Part shown: positions 1 to 5,052 of the stretch, one piece after another
Layout: every line of letters begins with the position of its first letter
Position numbering within the stretch: position 1 is the stretch's first letter
From: Thermogutta sp.
Lineage (GTDB): Bacteria; Planctomycetota; Planctomycetia; Pirellulales; Thermoguttaceae
Reading direction: 5' to 3'
Length of the DNA: 5,052 nt
Assembly (NCBI RefSeq): GCF_014359955.1
Contig: NZ_JACIYL010000279.1
Coordinates: 1-5,052, forward strand
The notes under the pieces: generated by a model
Told to the model about the DNA's origin: nothing
What the model saw: the letters and a program-made list of their open reading frames with translations, nothing else
Database searches by the model: none
Made by a program: the position numbers and the translations under genes

Positions 1-396
1 GACACGTTGATAAGTGGGATCCTCGAAAGAATCTTCAAGCACCTGTTTACCTGCGGTTTGTGCCCGGGGATCGGACAGGAGCGCCGCCATTTCCCGGATC
101 ACCGTCTCACAGGTGTTGTGCGGCAAAAGCACAAAGAGACTCGGATCTTCAGCTTCCAGGTAGCGGAAAACACCCACCGGCCGGATGCCGAGATTGTTCC
201 AAACAGGAATGGCCACTTCAGCCAGAAATTTCTCCAGGCGATCTCGTTTTTCCGTCGTTGCAATTTGATAGCGGCGGAGCTCCAGCAACTGCTTGCTCCC
301 TTCGTTTCCGTCGAGAGCCTGGGCCAACTCACTCATCGCCATCACCGTTCCCACGCTGCCAATCACAGAAGATGCCAGAAACTCTCGCCGGTGCAT
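1..396 (-). CDS. Exported NIPSNAP-family protein, 5' part only
   Basis: Reading the minus strand from the ATG at 396-394 gives 132 codons with no stop up to the left edge, so the C-terminus lies outside the window. The start MHRREFLASS followed by a small-residue, weakly hydrophobic stretch is a leader of Tat-like form (R3-R4, F6-L7), with a plausible cleavage after AQA at residue 27. The mature part opens with LLELRRYQI (37-45), then an amphipathic helix (TTEKRDRLEKFLAEVAIPVW, 47-66), then GIRPVGVFRYLEAEDPSLFVLLPH. That pattern matches the ferredoxin-like alpha/beta fold of NIPSNAP domains, which in known planctomycete proteins often follow such a leader. The biochemical role of the family is poorly defined, and I assign none. 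The start is supported by AGGAG 7 bases upstream. The gene is divergent from the large hydrolase gene, with 568 bases between them. Export and family are inferred from motif pattern only. Confidence 0.8.
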   Translation of the reverse strand, partial: MHRREFLASSVIGSVGTVMAMSELAQALDGNEGSKQLLELRRYQIATTEKRDRLEKFLAEVAIPVWNNLGIRPVGVFRYLEAEDPSLFVLLPHNTCETVIREMAALLSDPRAQTAGKQVLEDSFEDPTYQRV

Positions 397-403
397 CGGG
401 CGT

Positions 404-415
404 CTCCTTTCTCCT
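404..415 (-). promoter_or_regulatory. Ribosome binding site of the NIPSNAP gene (doubled AGGAG)
   Basis: On the minus strand the sequence before the start reads GCAGGAGAAAGGAGACGCCCG-ATG split into two AGGAG cores (415-411 and 408-404). The nearer one is 7 bases from the ATG, which is ideal spacing, and it decides the start at 396. Confidence 0.7.
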
Positions 416-656
416 GCGCCAGTTCAACCAAAAAGCTGCTTTTCCATGATGCTCATTCCAACCGTGGGAGTGGCATCCCTACAAACGGTCGCAACGCACC
501 AACAAATCCCGGGACACCCACGTCCCTCGGTAACCATCTTCCGATTGTCACAGTTTACCTGCCAGGATGGGCTTTGACTATCCGTGCCGCAGAACTCCGC
601 GGGCTACCCAGGACTATCTTCAAGTTTTAATGACCCACGAGATACCGCGCCCGCAA

Positions 657-690
657 TGTGTCGGGGGCAATTCACGAATTGTCCCGACCA
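657..690. other. Strong stem-loop in the intergenic region
   Basis: GTCGGG (660-665) pairs with CCCGAC (683-688), then a G-T wobble (666/682) and a bulged G667, then CAATT (668-672) pairs with AATTG (677-681) around a CACG loop. TG (657-658) and CA (689-690) add two pairs past a bulged T659. That is about 14 pairs in 34 bases. There is no T-tract on either side, so it does not look like an intrinsic terminator. It lies about 275 bases upstream of the hydrolase start and could be part of an RNA leader or a protein-binding inverted repeat; the role is unknown. Confidence 0.5.
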
Positions 691-694
691 TTTG

Positions 695-722
695 ACCGGC
701 AACTCAACCGGGCAGTTGGGGT
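695..722. other. Second, weaker stem-loop next to the first
   Basis: CAACT (700-704) pairs with AGTTG (714-718) around a 9-base loop, and ACC (695-697) can pair with GGT (720-722) across a small internal loop. It begins four bases after the stronger hairpin ends. Alone it is weak; the tandem arrangement is what makes it notable. Confidence 0.3.
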
Positions 723-850
723 GTGCTCGCTGAAATCGGCTACGGGAAGGTTGTGATGTGGAGCCAGCAAGCGCGTTTCTCCGAGTGAAATCTCATTCCC
801 ACGCGAACCCGGGTGGACGTGCGGCTTCTGATCGGCAAAGGAAGGTGAGG

Positions 851-937
851 ATGTGTCCCTGTGCTGCCCTCTTGCCCGTCGAGGCATCGCTCGGCAGAAT
901 GGGGGCGACGTTTCGGATCTCAACGTTCTTCTGTTGA
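851..937 (+). CDS. Possible 28-residue upstream ORF
   Basis: ATG at 851 is preceded by a purine-rich AAGGAAGGTGAGG tract that could act as a ribosome binding site, although its GAGG end directly abuts the ATG and only the AAGGA part is well spaced. The ORF runs 28 codons (MCPCAALLPVEASL... ending ISTFFC) to TGA at 935-937. It is in the same frame as the hydrolase gene, and its stop is 27 bases before that gene's ATG. The peptide has no recognisable domain and is not a signal peptide. It could be a translated leader coupling to the downstream gene, or chance. No codon bias or conservation can be judged from one copy. Confidence 0.2.
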   Translation: MCPCAALLPVEASLGRMGATFRISTFFC

Positions 938-946
938 TCGGCTTCC

Positions 947-953
947 AAAGGAG
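947..953 (+). promoter_or_regulatory. Ribosome binding site of the hydrolase gene (AAAGGAG)
   Basis: AAAGGAG lies 11 bases upstream of the ATG at 965 and is followed by another purine run (AGGG, 954-957). This favours the start at 965 over the internal ATG at 1049, whose nearest GGAG is 16 bases away and which would give a signal peptide with no positive charge at its N-terminus. Confidence 0.65.
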
Positions 954-964
954 AGGGACTGACC

Positions 965-1114
965 ATGTTCAGCCTGGATCGTGCCCGACGGAGTTTCTCC
1001 AGTTTACTTCGCGGTGTCGGGAACCATCGGAGCGGACCGCGGCTGGCCATGGCCGTTGTCTTTCTGGTGGGTCTCATGATCCCGTTAGCAATGCAGGATG
1101 CGATCGGCCATGCG
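965..1114 (+). other. Predicted signal peptide of the hydrolase
   Basis: Residues 1-27 are an unusually long basic region (R6, R8, R9, R16, R22, R26), followed by a hydrophobic core LAMAVVFLVGLMIPLAM (27-43) and a likely cleavage after GHA at residue 50, before EEKP. R8-R9-S-F resembles the start of a Tat motif but sits about 17 residues before the hydrophobic core, which is far for a Tat signal. General Sec export is the simpler reading. Confidence 0.7.
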
Positions 1115-4090
1115 GAAGAAAAACCGGTCGCGTCCACGCCACCGGCCGTTATCTGCCTTAGTGCTTCGGCTTCGCCTTTGGAGCGTCTCGCTGCCCTGGA
1201 AGTGCGACGATATCTCTACCTCCGCACGGGAGAGCTAATTCCCCTGGTTGACCAACCGGCAAAGGATCAGACGGCAGACGTGATCGTGGTGGCACGCAGC
1301 GATCGCCTTTTGGGAGAGGAGTTGATCCCGACCGACGTTATTAATGCTCACCGGTCGTCGCTGGAAGACCGCCTCGCCCGGGCGGGAGATGACGGCTTCC
1401 TCCTGTGGACAATTCCTGCCAACCAGCAGCAAATTTTGATAATAACCGGCAAGAAAGAAACTGGCGTTCTCTACGGGGCTTACCGTCTCGCCGAACACTA
1501 CGGAGTACGTTTCTATCTGGAAGGAGATGTCGTCCCCGATCGCCGAGTGGCGTGGTCACTGGCACAGCTTGATGAAGTGCGTCGGCCGTTGTTTCAGCAT
1601 CGGGGCATCCAGCCGTTCCACGACTTTCCTGAAGGACCTGATTGGTGGGGAACAGAAGAGTACAAGGCGATCCTCGCCCAGTTGCCCAAATTGGGCATGA
1701 ATTTCATCGGGTTTCACTGTTATCCCGAGGGCGGCGTCGGCCCGGAACCGCTCGTCTGGATCGGCCAGGCCGCTGACATTGGGGAAGGCCCCCAGGTGCG
1801 CTTCAGCTATCCCGCCCGGCATTTTCTCACCAGCAACGTCACAGGGGCCTGGGGCTATCGCCCCATGAAGACGTCGGACTATGCGTTCGGCGCCGACCAG
1901 CTCTTCGAAGTTGATGACTATGGAGCCGACTACATGCAGGGTTATACTCCGTGGACGGAAATGACTGTGGAGCAGGCGAACGATCTATTCGAAAAAATGG
2001 GCCGCGTCCTTGACGAGGCCTTCACCTTTGCTCGGAATCTCGGCATCGTGACCGCGGTGGGAACGGAAACGCCGCTCACGATCCCCACGCCCGTTCGCGA
2101 ACGGCTGCAAGCGTCCGGGAAAGATCCCTCAAATCCCGCCGTTGTCAAGGAAGTCTATGCCGGGATGTTTAAGCGGATCATGCAGACGCACCCGCTGGAC
2201 TACTACTGGTTCTGGACGCCTGAGAAATGGACCTGGTCGGGCACCAAGCCCGAAGAGGTTGAGGCCACACTCGCCGATTTGAAGATGGCCTACGAAGCGG
2301 CCAAAGAAGTGAACGCGCCGTTCACGCTGGCAACGTGCGGATGGGTGCTGGGACCTAGCCAGGATCGCGCGCTGTTCGACAAAGTATTACCCAAAGAGAT
2401 GCCGGTCAGTTGCATTAATCGCCAGGTTGGCCACGACCCGGTCGAGCCTGGTTTCGCGCGAGTACAAGGGCGGCCCAAATGGGCCATTCCCTGGCTGGAA
2501 GATGATCCCGCCCTCATCAGCCCTCAACTCTGGGTAGGGCGTATGAGAAAGGACGCCGCCGACGCGCTGAAGTACGGCTGCACGGGCCTGATGGGAATTC
2601 ACTGGCGGACGCGACAGCTTGGGCCGAATGTTTCCGCGCTGGCCGCCGCCGCGTGGGATCAGCAGGGCTGGAACCCGGAAGTTGGCCAGACTCCCCCCGC
2701 TTCGTCTCGTCCCGGCGAAGGGCCTGAGGGCGGTCAGTTCGCCGCCTTTCCCGGCGTTGATTTCGCCGACACCGACGAAGATCCGATTTATCAGACCGTC
2801 CGGTATGATGTCGATGCGTATCGGTTCAATCTGCCCAACGGCCGGTACCAGGTCGTTCTGAAGTTCTGCGAACCCCATTACAGCGAGGCGGGCAAGCGTG
2901 TCTTTGGTGTGAAAATCCAGGGGAAAACGGTTATTGACACCCTCGACATATTTGCCCAGGTCGGAAAGAATCACGCTCTCGATTTCACGTTTGACAGCAT
3001 CGAAGTGACGGACGGCACTCTGGTCATCGAATTCGTTCGCCAGGTGGAATTCCCCTGCATCGCAGGGATTGTCATCACCGGCCCGGTGGTCCGTAAAATC
3101 AATTGCGGTGGTCCTGCATGGCGCGACTATCAAGCCGACTGGCCTGCCAGAGACCGCACGGCCAAACGTTACCTCACGTCGATTGATTTCTACCTGGATT
3201 GGGCCTCGGCTCAGTTTGGACCGGAAGTGGCCTTCGAAACAGCGCAAATTTTCGCCGCTATCGACGGTCATCTCCCACGTCCCAGCACGTGGGTCGGAGG
3301 CCCAGGCGGGATTGTGCCGGACTCCCGGCCGTGGAATGAAGTGGCCAAAGAGTACGCGTTCGTGGACGAACTGGCAGCGCTCCGCGAGCGGGTCCAGGGG
3401 GCCGGCAACCGCGAGCGATTCGACTACTGGCTGGATCTCTTCCGTTACATGCGGGCAAACGCCAGGGTCAATTGTTCCCTCCATGCCTACAAAACCGCTA
3501 TTGCGGAACTGGCAAAACTCCAGCAGAAAAACGGAGACCCGACCGAACTTCGACGCATAGCCAGGGAAAAGGTTCTTCCCCTCCGCGAGGAACTCATTGC
3601 AGATCTCAAAGAAGTCCATACCTATCTGCTTTCGCACGTTTCGACCTACGGCGGTCTGGGAAACGTCTGCAATTGGCAGCAGCATGTCATCCCGATCACG
3701 CTGGGCGAGGCGGACGCCCAACTCGTGAAGCTGGTGGGTGAAGAAATTCTCGCAGATCGCCCACTCCCACGGACCTACGACGGCCGGCCCCGCATCATCC
3801 TGCCCGCCGTGCGAAGTCTCCTCACTCGGGGAGAATCGCTCCGACTCAAAGTGATCCTGCTTGGGTGGCAGAATGCGGAAGCGACCTTCCAGTGGCGGGC
3901 CGTTGGAGAGCCCACATATCACACGGTTCCCCTGAGCCACGTCGCACGATCGGTGTTCACGGTCACACTTCCCGGTCAGCAGCTTCCAGACATCGTGGAA
4001 TACTTTATTGAGGTCCGCAGTGGCGAGCATGTCGCCCGCTATCCAGCCACCGCACCCGAGATCGGTCTCACGACAGTCGTCGCACCTTAG
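965..4090 (+). CDS. Large secreted glycoside-hydrolase-like protein with inserted malectin-like domain
   Basis: This complete 1041-residue protein probably acts on a carbohydrate outside the cytoplasm. Residues 1-50 form an export signal. Residues about 60-195 resemble the alpha/beta N-terminal domain of GH67/GH20-type hydrolases: VICLSASASPLERLAALEVRRYL, a split there by quoting limits, then TGKKETGVLYGAYRLAEHYGVRF. Residues about 205-570 look like a (beta/alpha)-barrel catalytic region, with AVGTETP (364-370), DYYWFWTPEKWTW (412-424), ATCGWVLGP (456-464), AIPWLEDDP (507-515) and GIHWRTR (544-550). E368 and E420 are candidate acidic catalytic residues, by position only. A Pro/Gly/Ser-rich linker (571-590) leads into a malectin-like domain (about 589-727). 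DFYLDWASAQFGPE (741-754) then resumes the hydrolase as a helical region to about 930, followed by a C-terminal beta-rich domain (941-1041). The exact GH family and substrate are not recognised; uronic-acid glycans are possible because of the GH67 resemblance, but this is inference. The gene appears monocistronic. An alternative is a catalytically inactive binding protein. Confidence 0.85.
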   Translation: MFSLDRARRSFSSLLRGVGNHRSGPRLAMAVVFLVGLMIPLAMQDAIGHAEEKPVASTPPAVICLSASASPLERLAALEVRRYLYLRTGELIPLVDQPAKDQTADVIVVARSDRLLGEELIPTDVINAHRSSLEDRLARAGDDGFLLWTIPANQQQILIITGKKETGVLYGAYRLAEHYGVRFYLEGDVVPDRRVAWSLAQLDEVRRPLFQHRGIQPFHDFPEGPDWWGTEEYKAILAQLPKLGMNFIGFHCYPEGGVGPEPLVWIGQAADIGEGPQVRFSYPARHFLTSNVTGAWGYRPMKTSDYAFGADQLFEVDDYGADYMQGYTPWTEMTVEQANDLFEKMGRVLDEAFTFARNLGIVTAVGTETPLTIPTPVRERLQASGKDPSNPAVVKEVYAGMFKRIMQTHPLDYYWFWTPEKWTWSGTKPEEVEATLADLKMAYEAAKEVNAPFTLATCGWVLGPSQDRALFDKVLPKEMPVSCINRQVGHDPVEPGFARVQGRPKWAIPWLEDDPALISPQLWVGRMRKDAADALKYGCTGLMGIHWRTRQLGPNVSALAAAAWDQQGWNPEVGQTPPASSRPGEGPEGGQFAAFPGVDFADTDEDPIYQTVRYDVDAYRFNLPNGRYQVVLKFCEPHYSEAGKRVFGVKIQGKTVIDTLDIFAQVGKNHALDFTFDSIEVTDGTLVIEFVRQVEFPCIAGIVITGPVVRKINCGGPAWRDYQADWPARDRTAKRYLTSIDFYLDWASAQFGPEVAFETAQIFAAIDGHLPRPSTWVGGPGGIVPDSRPWNEVAKEYAFVDELAALRERVQGAGNRERFDYWLDLFRYMRANARVNCSLHAYKTAIAELAKLQQKNGDPTELRRIAREKVLPLREELIADLKEVHTYLLSHVSTYGGLGNVCNWQQHVIPITLGEADAQLVKLVGEEILADRPLPRTYDGRPRIILPAVRSLLTRGESLRLKVILLGWQNAEATFQWRAVGEPTYHTVPLSHVARSVFTVTLPGQQLPDIVEYFIEVRSGEHVARYPATAPEIGLTTVVAP
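2729..3145 (+). other. Malectin-like carbohydrate-binding domain, order of elements permuted
   Basis: Residues about 589-727 of the hydrolase. Recognisable malectin elements are TDEDPIYQTVRY (603-614), the NLPNGRYQVVLKFCEPHY strand pair (622-639), GKRVFGVKIQGKTVIDTLDI (643-662), the DGTLVIEF strand (683-690) and CIAGIVITG (698-706). Malectin proper binds di-glucose, and bacterial relatives serve as carbohydrate-binding modules. The usual opening signature of the fold (I-N-x-G-G ... D ... AD) is missing at the front and appears after the last strand as KINCGGPAWRDYQADW (711-726). The domain therefore appears circularly permuted and inserted in the hydrolase between SALAAAAWD (557-565) and FYLDWASAQFG (742-752). 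Confidence 0.7.
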
Positions 4091-4103
4091 GCCTGACGGT
4101 CGG

Positions 4104-4127
4104 GTCGCACCTCGATCTGGATGCGAC
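4104..4127 (+). repeat. Inverted repeat GTCGCA/TGCGAC after the hydrolase stop
   Basis: GTCGCA (4104-4109) is perfectly complementary to TGCGAC (4122-4127) across 12 bases, with two further CC/GG pairs possible past a bulge. The nonamer GTCGCACCT of the left arm also occurs at 4079-4087, overlapping the last codons of the hydrolase. No T-tract follows, so it is not called a terminator. It may stabilise the mRNA 3' end or be incidental. Confidence 0.3.
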
Positions 4128-4277
4128 GACGGCGATTTGCTTTCCTGTATCCCACAGTTCCGCCGATCCCGCGTGACCCGCTGCCGCAGGCTCCCTGAGA
4201 TCTCGGGGGGTTCGCCCAACGTTGATTCCAACTGCTGCACCAGCCGGGCCGGGATCGTGGGGGTGGTCCTTTCCGCT

Positions 4278-4323
4278 GGCAGGTGGCGGAAGTGGCGAAC
4301 TCCAACCAGACTGCCCTTTTTTT
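4278..4323 (+). terminator. Probable intrinsic terminator downstream of the hydrolase
   Basis: GGCAG (4278-4282) pairs with CTGCC (4311-4315), TGG (4284-4286) with CCA (4306-4308), and an inner stem forms from GG-A-AGT (4288-4293, one bulged A) and ACTCC (4299-4303) around a GGCGA loop. One base later there is a run of seven T (4317-4323). The stem is interrupted, but its base directly abuts the T-tract. It lies about 190-230 bases after the hydrolase stop and 119 bases before thrS, separating the two transcription units. Confidence 0.5.
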
Positions 4324-4442
4324 ATGCGCCCGGCCACGCGATACTAAACGGGTTATGGTTCAAAAGGCGAGTGGGTGAATACCAGTGCAGCCCAGCCGAA
4401 CCGCATTAGGTTTTGGAAATCACGGGAGTCTGCGTAAAAACT

Positions 4443-5052
4443 ATGGTCCAGGTCGTTTTGCCCGACGGTCAAATCCAGGATTTCCCATCGTGTGTAACCG
4501 CAGCCGACGTTGCCGAGCAGATCAGTCCGCGACTGGCCAAGGCGGCTGTGGCGGCGGAAGTCAACGGCCGGGTGGTCGATCTCAACGCCCCCCTTCCCAC
4601 GGGTGGTCCCGTGCGGCTCAAGATTCTGACCGAGCGCGATCCCCAGGCCCTGGAAGTCCTGCGCCACTCCGCCGCCCACGTGATGGCCCGGGCGGTTCTG
4701 CGGCTTTTCCCGGGAGCCAAGCTCGCCTTCGGTCCGCCGGTGGAAAACGGCTTTTATTACGACATCGACCTGGACCGCCCGCTCAAAGAGGAAGATCTTG
4801 AGCGGATCGAGGGTGAAATGGCGAAAATTGTGGAGCTGGATGAGCCGTTCGAGCGGCTCGAGGTTCCCTGGGAAAAAGCGGTGGAAATCTGTCGCGATCT
4901 CGCCCAGCCCTACAAGGTGGAACATCTCCAGGACGGACTCGCCAACGAAAAAACGGTTTCCTTCTATCGTCAGGGCGAATTCCTCGACCTCTGCGAGGGG
5001 CCGCACATCCCCTCCGCGGGGCGACTCAAGGCGTTCAAACTGCTCTCGGTGG
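4443..5052 (+). CDS. thrS: Threonyl-tRNA synthetase, N-terminal part
   Basis: This is the first 203 codons of cytoplasmic threonyl-tRNA synthetase, which charges tRNA-Thr with threonine; the aminoacylation and anticodon-binding domains lie beyond the right edge. Residues 1-62 form the TGS domain (MVQVVLPDGQ..., with NGRVVDLNAPL at 41-51). The editing domain follows: HSAAH (75-79), then FGPPVENGFYYDIDL (96-110), and LCEGPH (183-188). H75, H79, C184 and H188 match the four metal-ligand/editing residues of the E. coli enzyme (H73, H77, C182, H186), so proofreading of mischarged Ser-tRNA-Thr should be intact. The ATG at 4443 gives the usual family N-terminus; an in-frame stop at 4407-4409 and only a TTG at 4413 lie upstream. 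The nearest purine-rich site, GGGAG (4424-4428), is 14 bases away, so the ribosome binding site is weak. No frameshift is seen. Confidence 0.95.
   Translation, partial: MVQVVLPDGQIQDFPSCVTAADVAEQISPRLAKAAVAAEVNGRVVDLNAPLPTGGPVRLKILTERDPQALEVLRHSAAHVMARAVLRLFPGAKLAFGPPVENGFYYDIDLDRPLKEEDLERIEGEMAKIVELDEPFERLEVPWEKAVEICRDLAQPYKVEHLQDGLANEKTVSFYRQGEFLDLCEGPHIPSAGRLKAFKLLSV

Larger units (their letters stand above)
397..964. other. Divergent intergenic region, no convincing gene
   Basis: This 568-base stretch separates two divergently transcribed genes and must contain both promoters. Open frames crossing it on either strand have no recognisable domains and compositions typical of chance frames. 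I see no convincing sigma70 pair: TTGACT at 574-579 and TTTAAT at 626-631 are isolated boxes at incompatible spacing. Visible structure consists of a small perfect inverted repeat GGGAC/GTCCC at 511-526, the two hairpins at 657-722, and a short ORF with its own ribosome binding site at 851-937, each described separately where supported. Confidence 0.7.
4091..4442 (+). other. Intergenic region between the hydrolase and thrS
   Basis: These 352 bases contain no supported gene; frames through it are short, domain-free, or extensions of neighbouring shadow frames. It holds an inverted repeat at 4104-4127, the terminator-like structure at 4278-4323, and presumably the thrS promoter in 4324-4442. 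The best -10-like string there is TACTAA (4342-4347), without a matching -35 box, so I do not call a promoter. Confidence 0.65.

Noticed and set aside
7..630. Plus-strand open frame of 207 codons at the left edge
   Set aside because: It overlaps the NIPSNAP gene antisense, has no recognisable domain, and is Arg/His/Pro/Ser-rich like a shadow frame. The minus-strand reading gives a leader, a ribosome binding site and a coherent fold.
574..631. TTGACT (574-579) and TTTAAT (626-631) as promoter boxes for the hydrolase gene
   Set aside because: The boxes are 46 bases apart, far from the usual 16-18, and neither has a matching partner at normal spacing.
2387..4240. Long open frame of 617 codons on the minus strand opposite the hydrolase gene
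   Set aside because: It lies antisense to a gene with clear domains, shows no recognisable domain itself, and has the composition of a frame kept open by GC-rich codons on the other strand.
4357..4370. GGTTCAAAA resembling a tRNA T-loop
   Set aside because: There is no flanking 5-base T-stem, acceptor stem or anticodon arm around it.
4353..5006. Minus-strand open frame of 217 codons
   Set aside because: It is antisense to thrS, whose conserved editing residues prove the plus strand is coding; the minus frame has no recognisable motif.
1..5052. CRISPR arrays, insertion sequences, attachment sites or phage genes
   Set aside because: No regularly spaced direct repeats, transposase motifs, paired terminal inverted repeats or integrase-like sequence were seen on either strand.

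Overview
The window looks like chromosomal DNA from a planctomycete, probably of the Pirellulales type. This is inferred from the GC-rich coding style, a secreted NIPSNAP-type protein with an RREFLASS leader, and a very large secreted glycoside-hydrolase-like protein carrying a malectin-like module. No ribosomal RNA, phage or mobile-element sequence fixes the lineage, so the assignment is only inference.

Layout. Bases 1-396 hold the 5' part of a minus-strand gene for an exported NIPSNAP-family protein; it runs off the left edge. Bases 397-964 are a divergent intergenic region with a pair of adjacent hairpins (657-690 and 695-722) and a possible 28-residue upstream ORF (851-937). Bases 965-4090 encode one complete 1041-residue secreted protein. 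Its order is: signal peptide, GH67/GH20-type N-terminal alpha/beta domain, (beta/alpha)-barrel-like catalytic region, a malectin-like carbohydrate-binding domain inserted into the hydrolase, a helical region that resumes the hydrolase, and a C-terminal beta-sandwich-like domain. Bases 4091-4442 are non-coding and contain a probable intrinsic terminator (4278-4323). Bases 4443-5052 begin threonyl-tRNA synthetase (thrS), which runs off the right edge.

The three genes do not appear to form an operon. The first two are divergent, and the last two are separated by 352 bases and a terminator-like structure. The large hydrolase-like protein probably acts on a polysaccharide or uronic-acid-containing glycan outside the cytoplasm, but its substrate cannot be read from the sequence. 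thrS is an ordinary housekeeping gene.

The most interesting point is the malectin-like module. Its normal N-terminal signature (INCGG...DY.ADW) comes after its normal C-terminal strand, so the domain looks circularly permuted and nested inside the hydrolase. The region otherwise looks ordinary, and no multi-gene novel system is visible.
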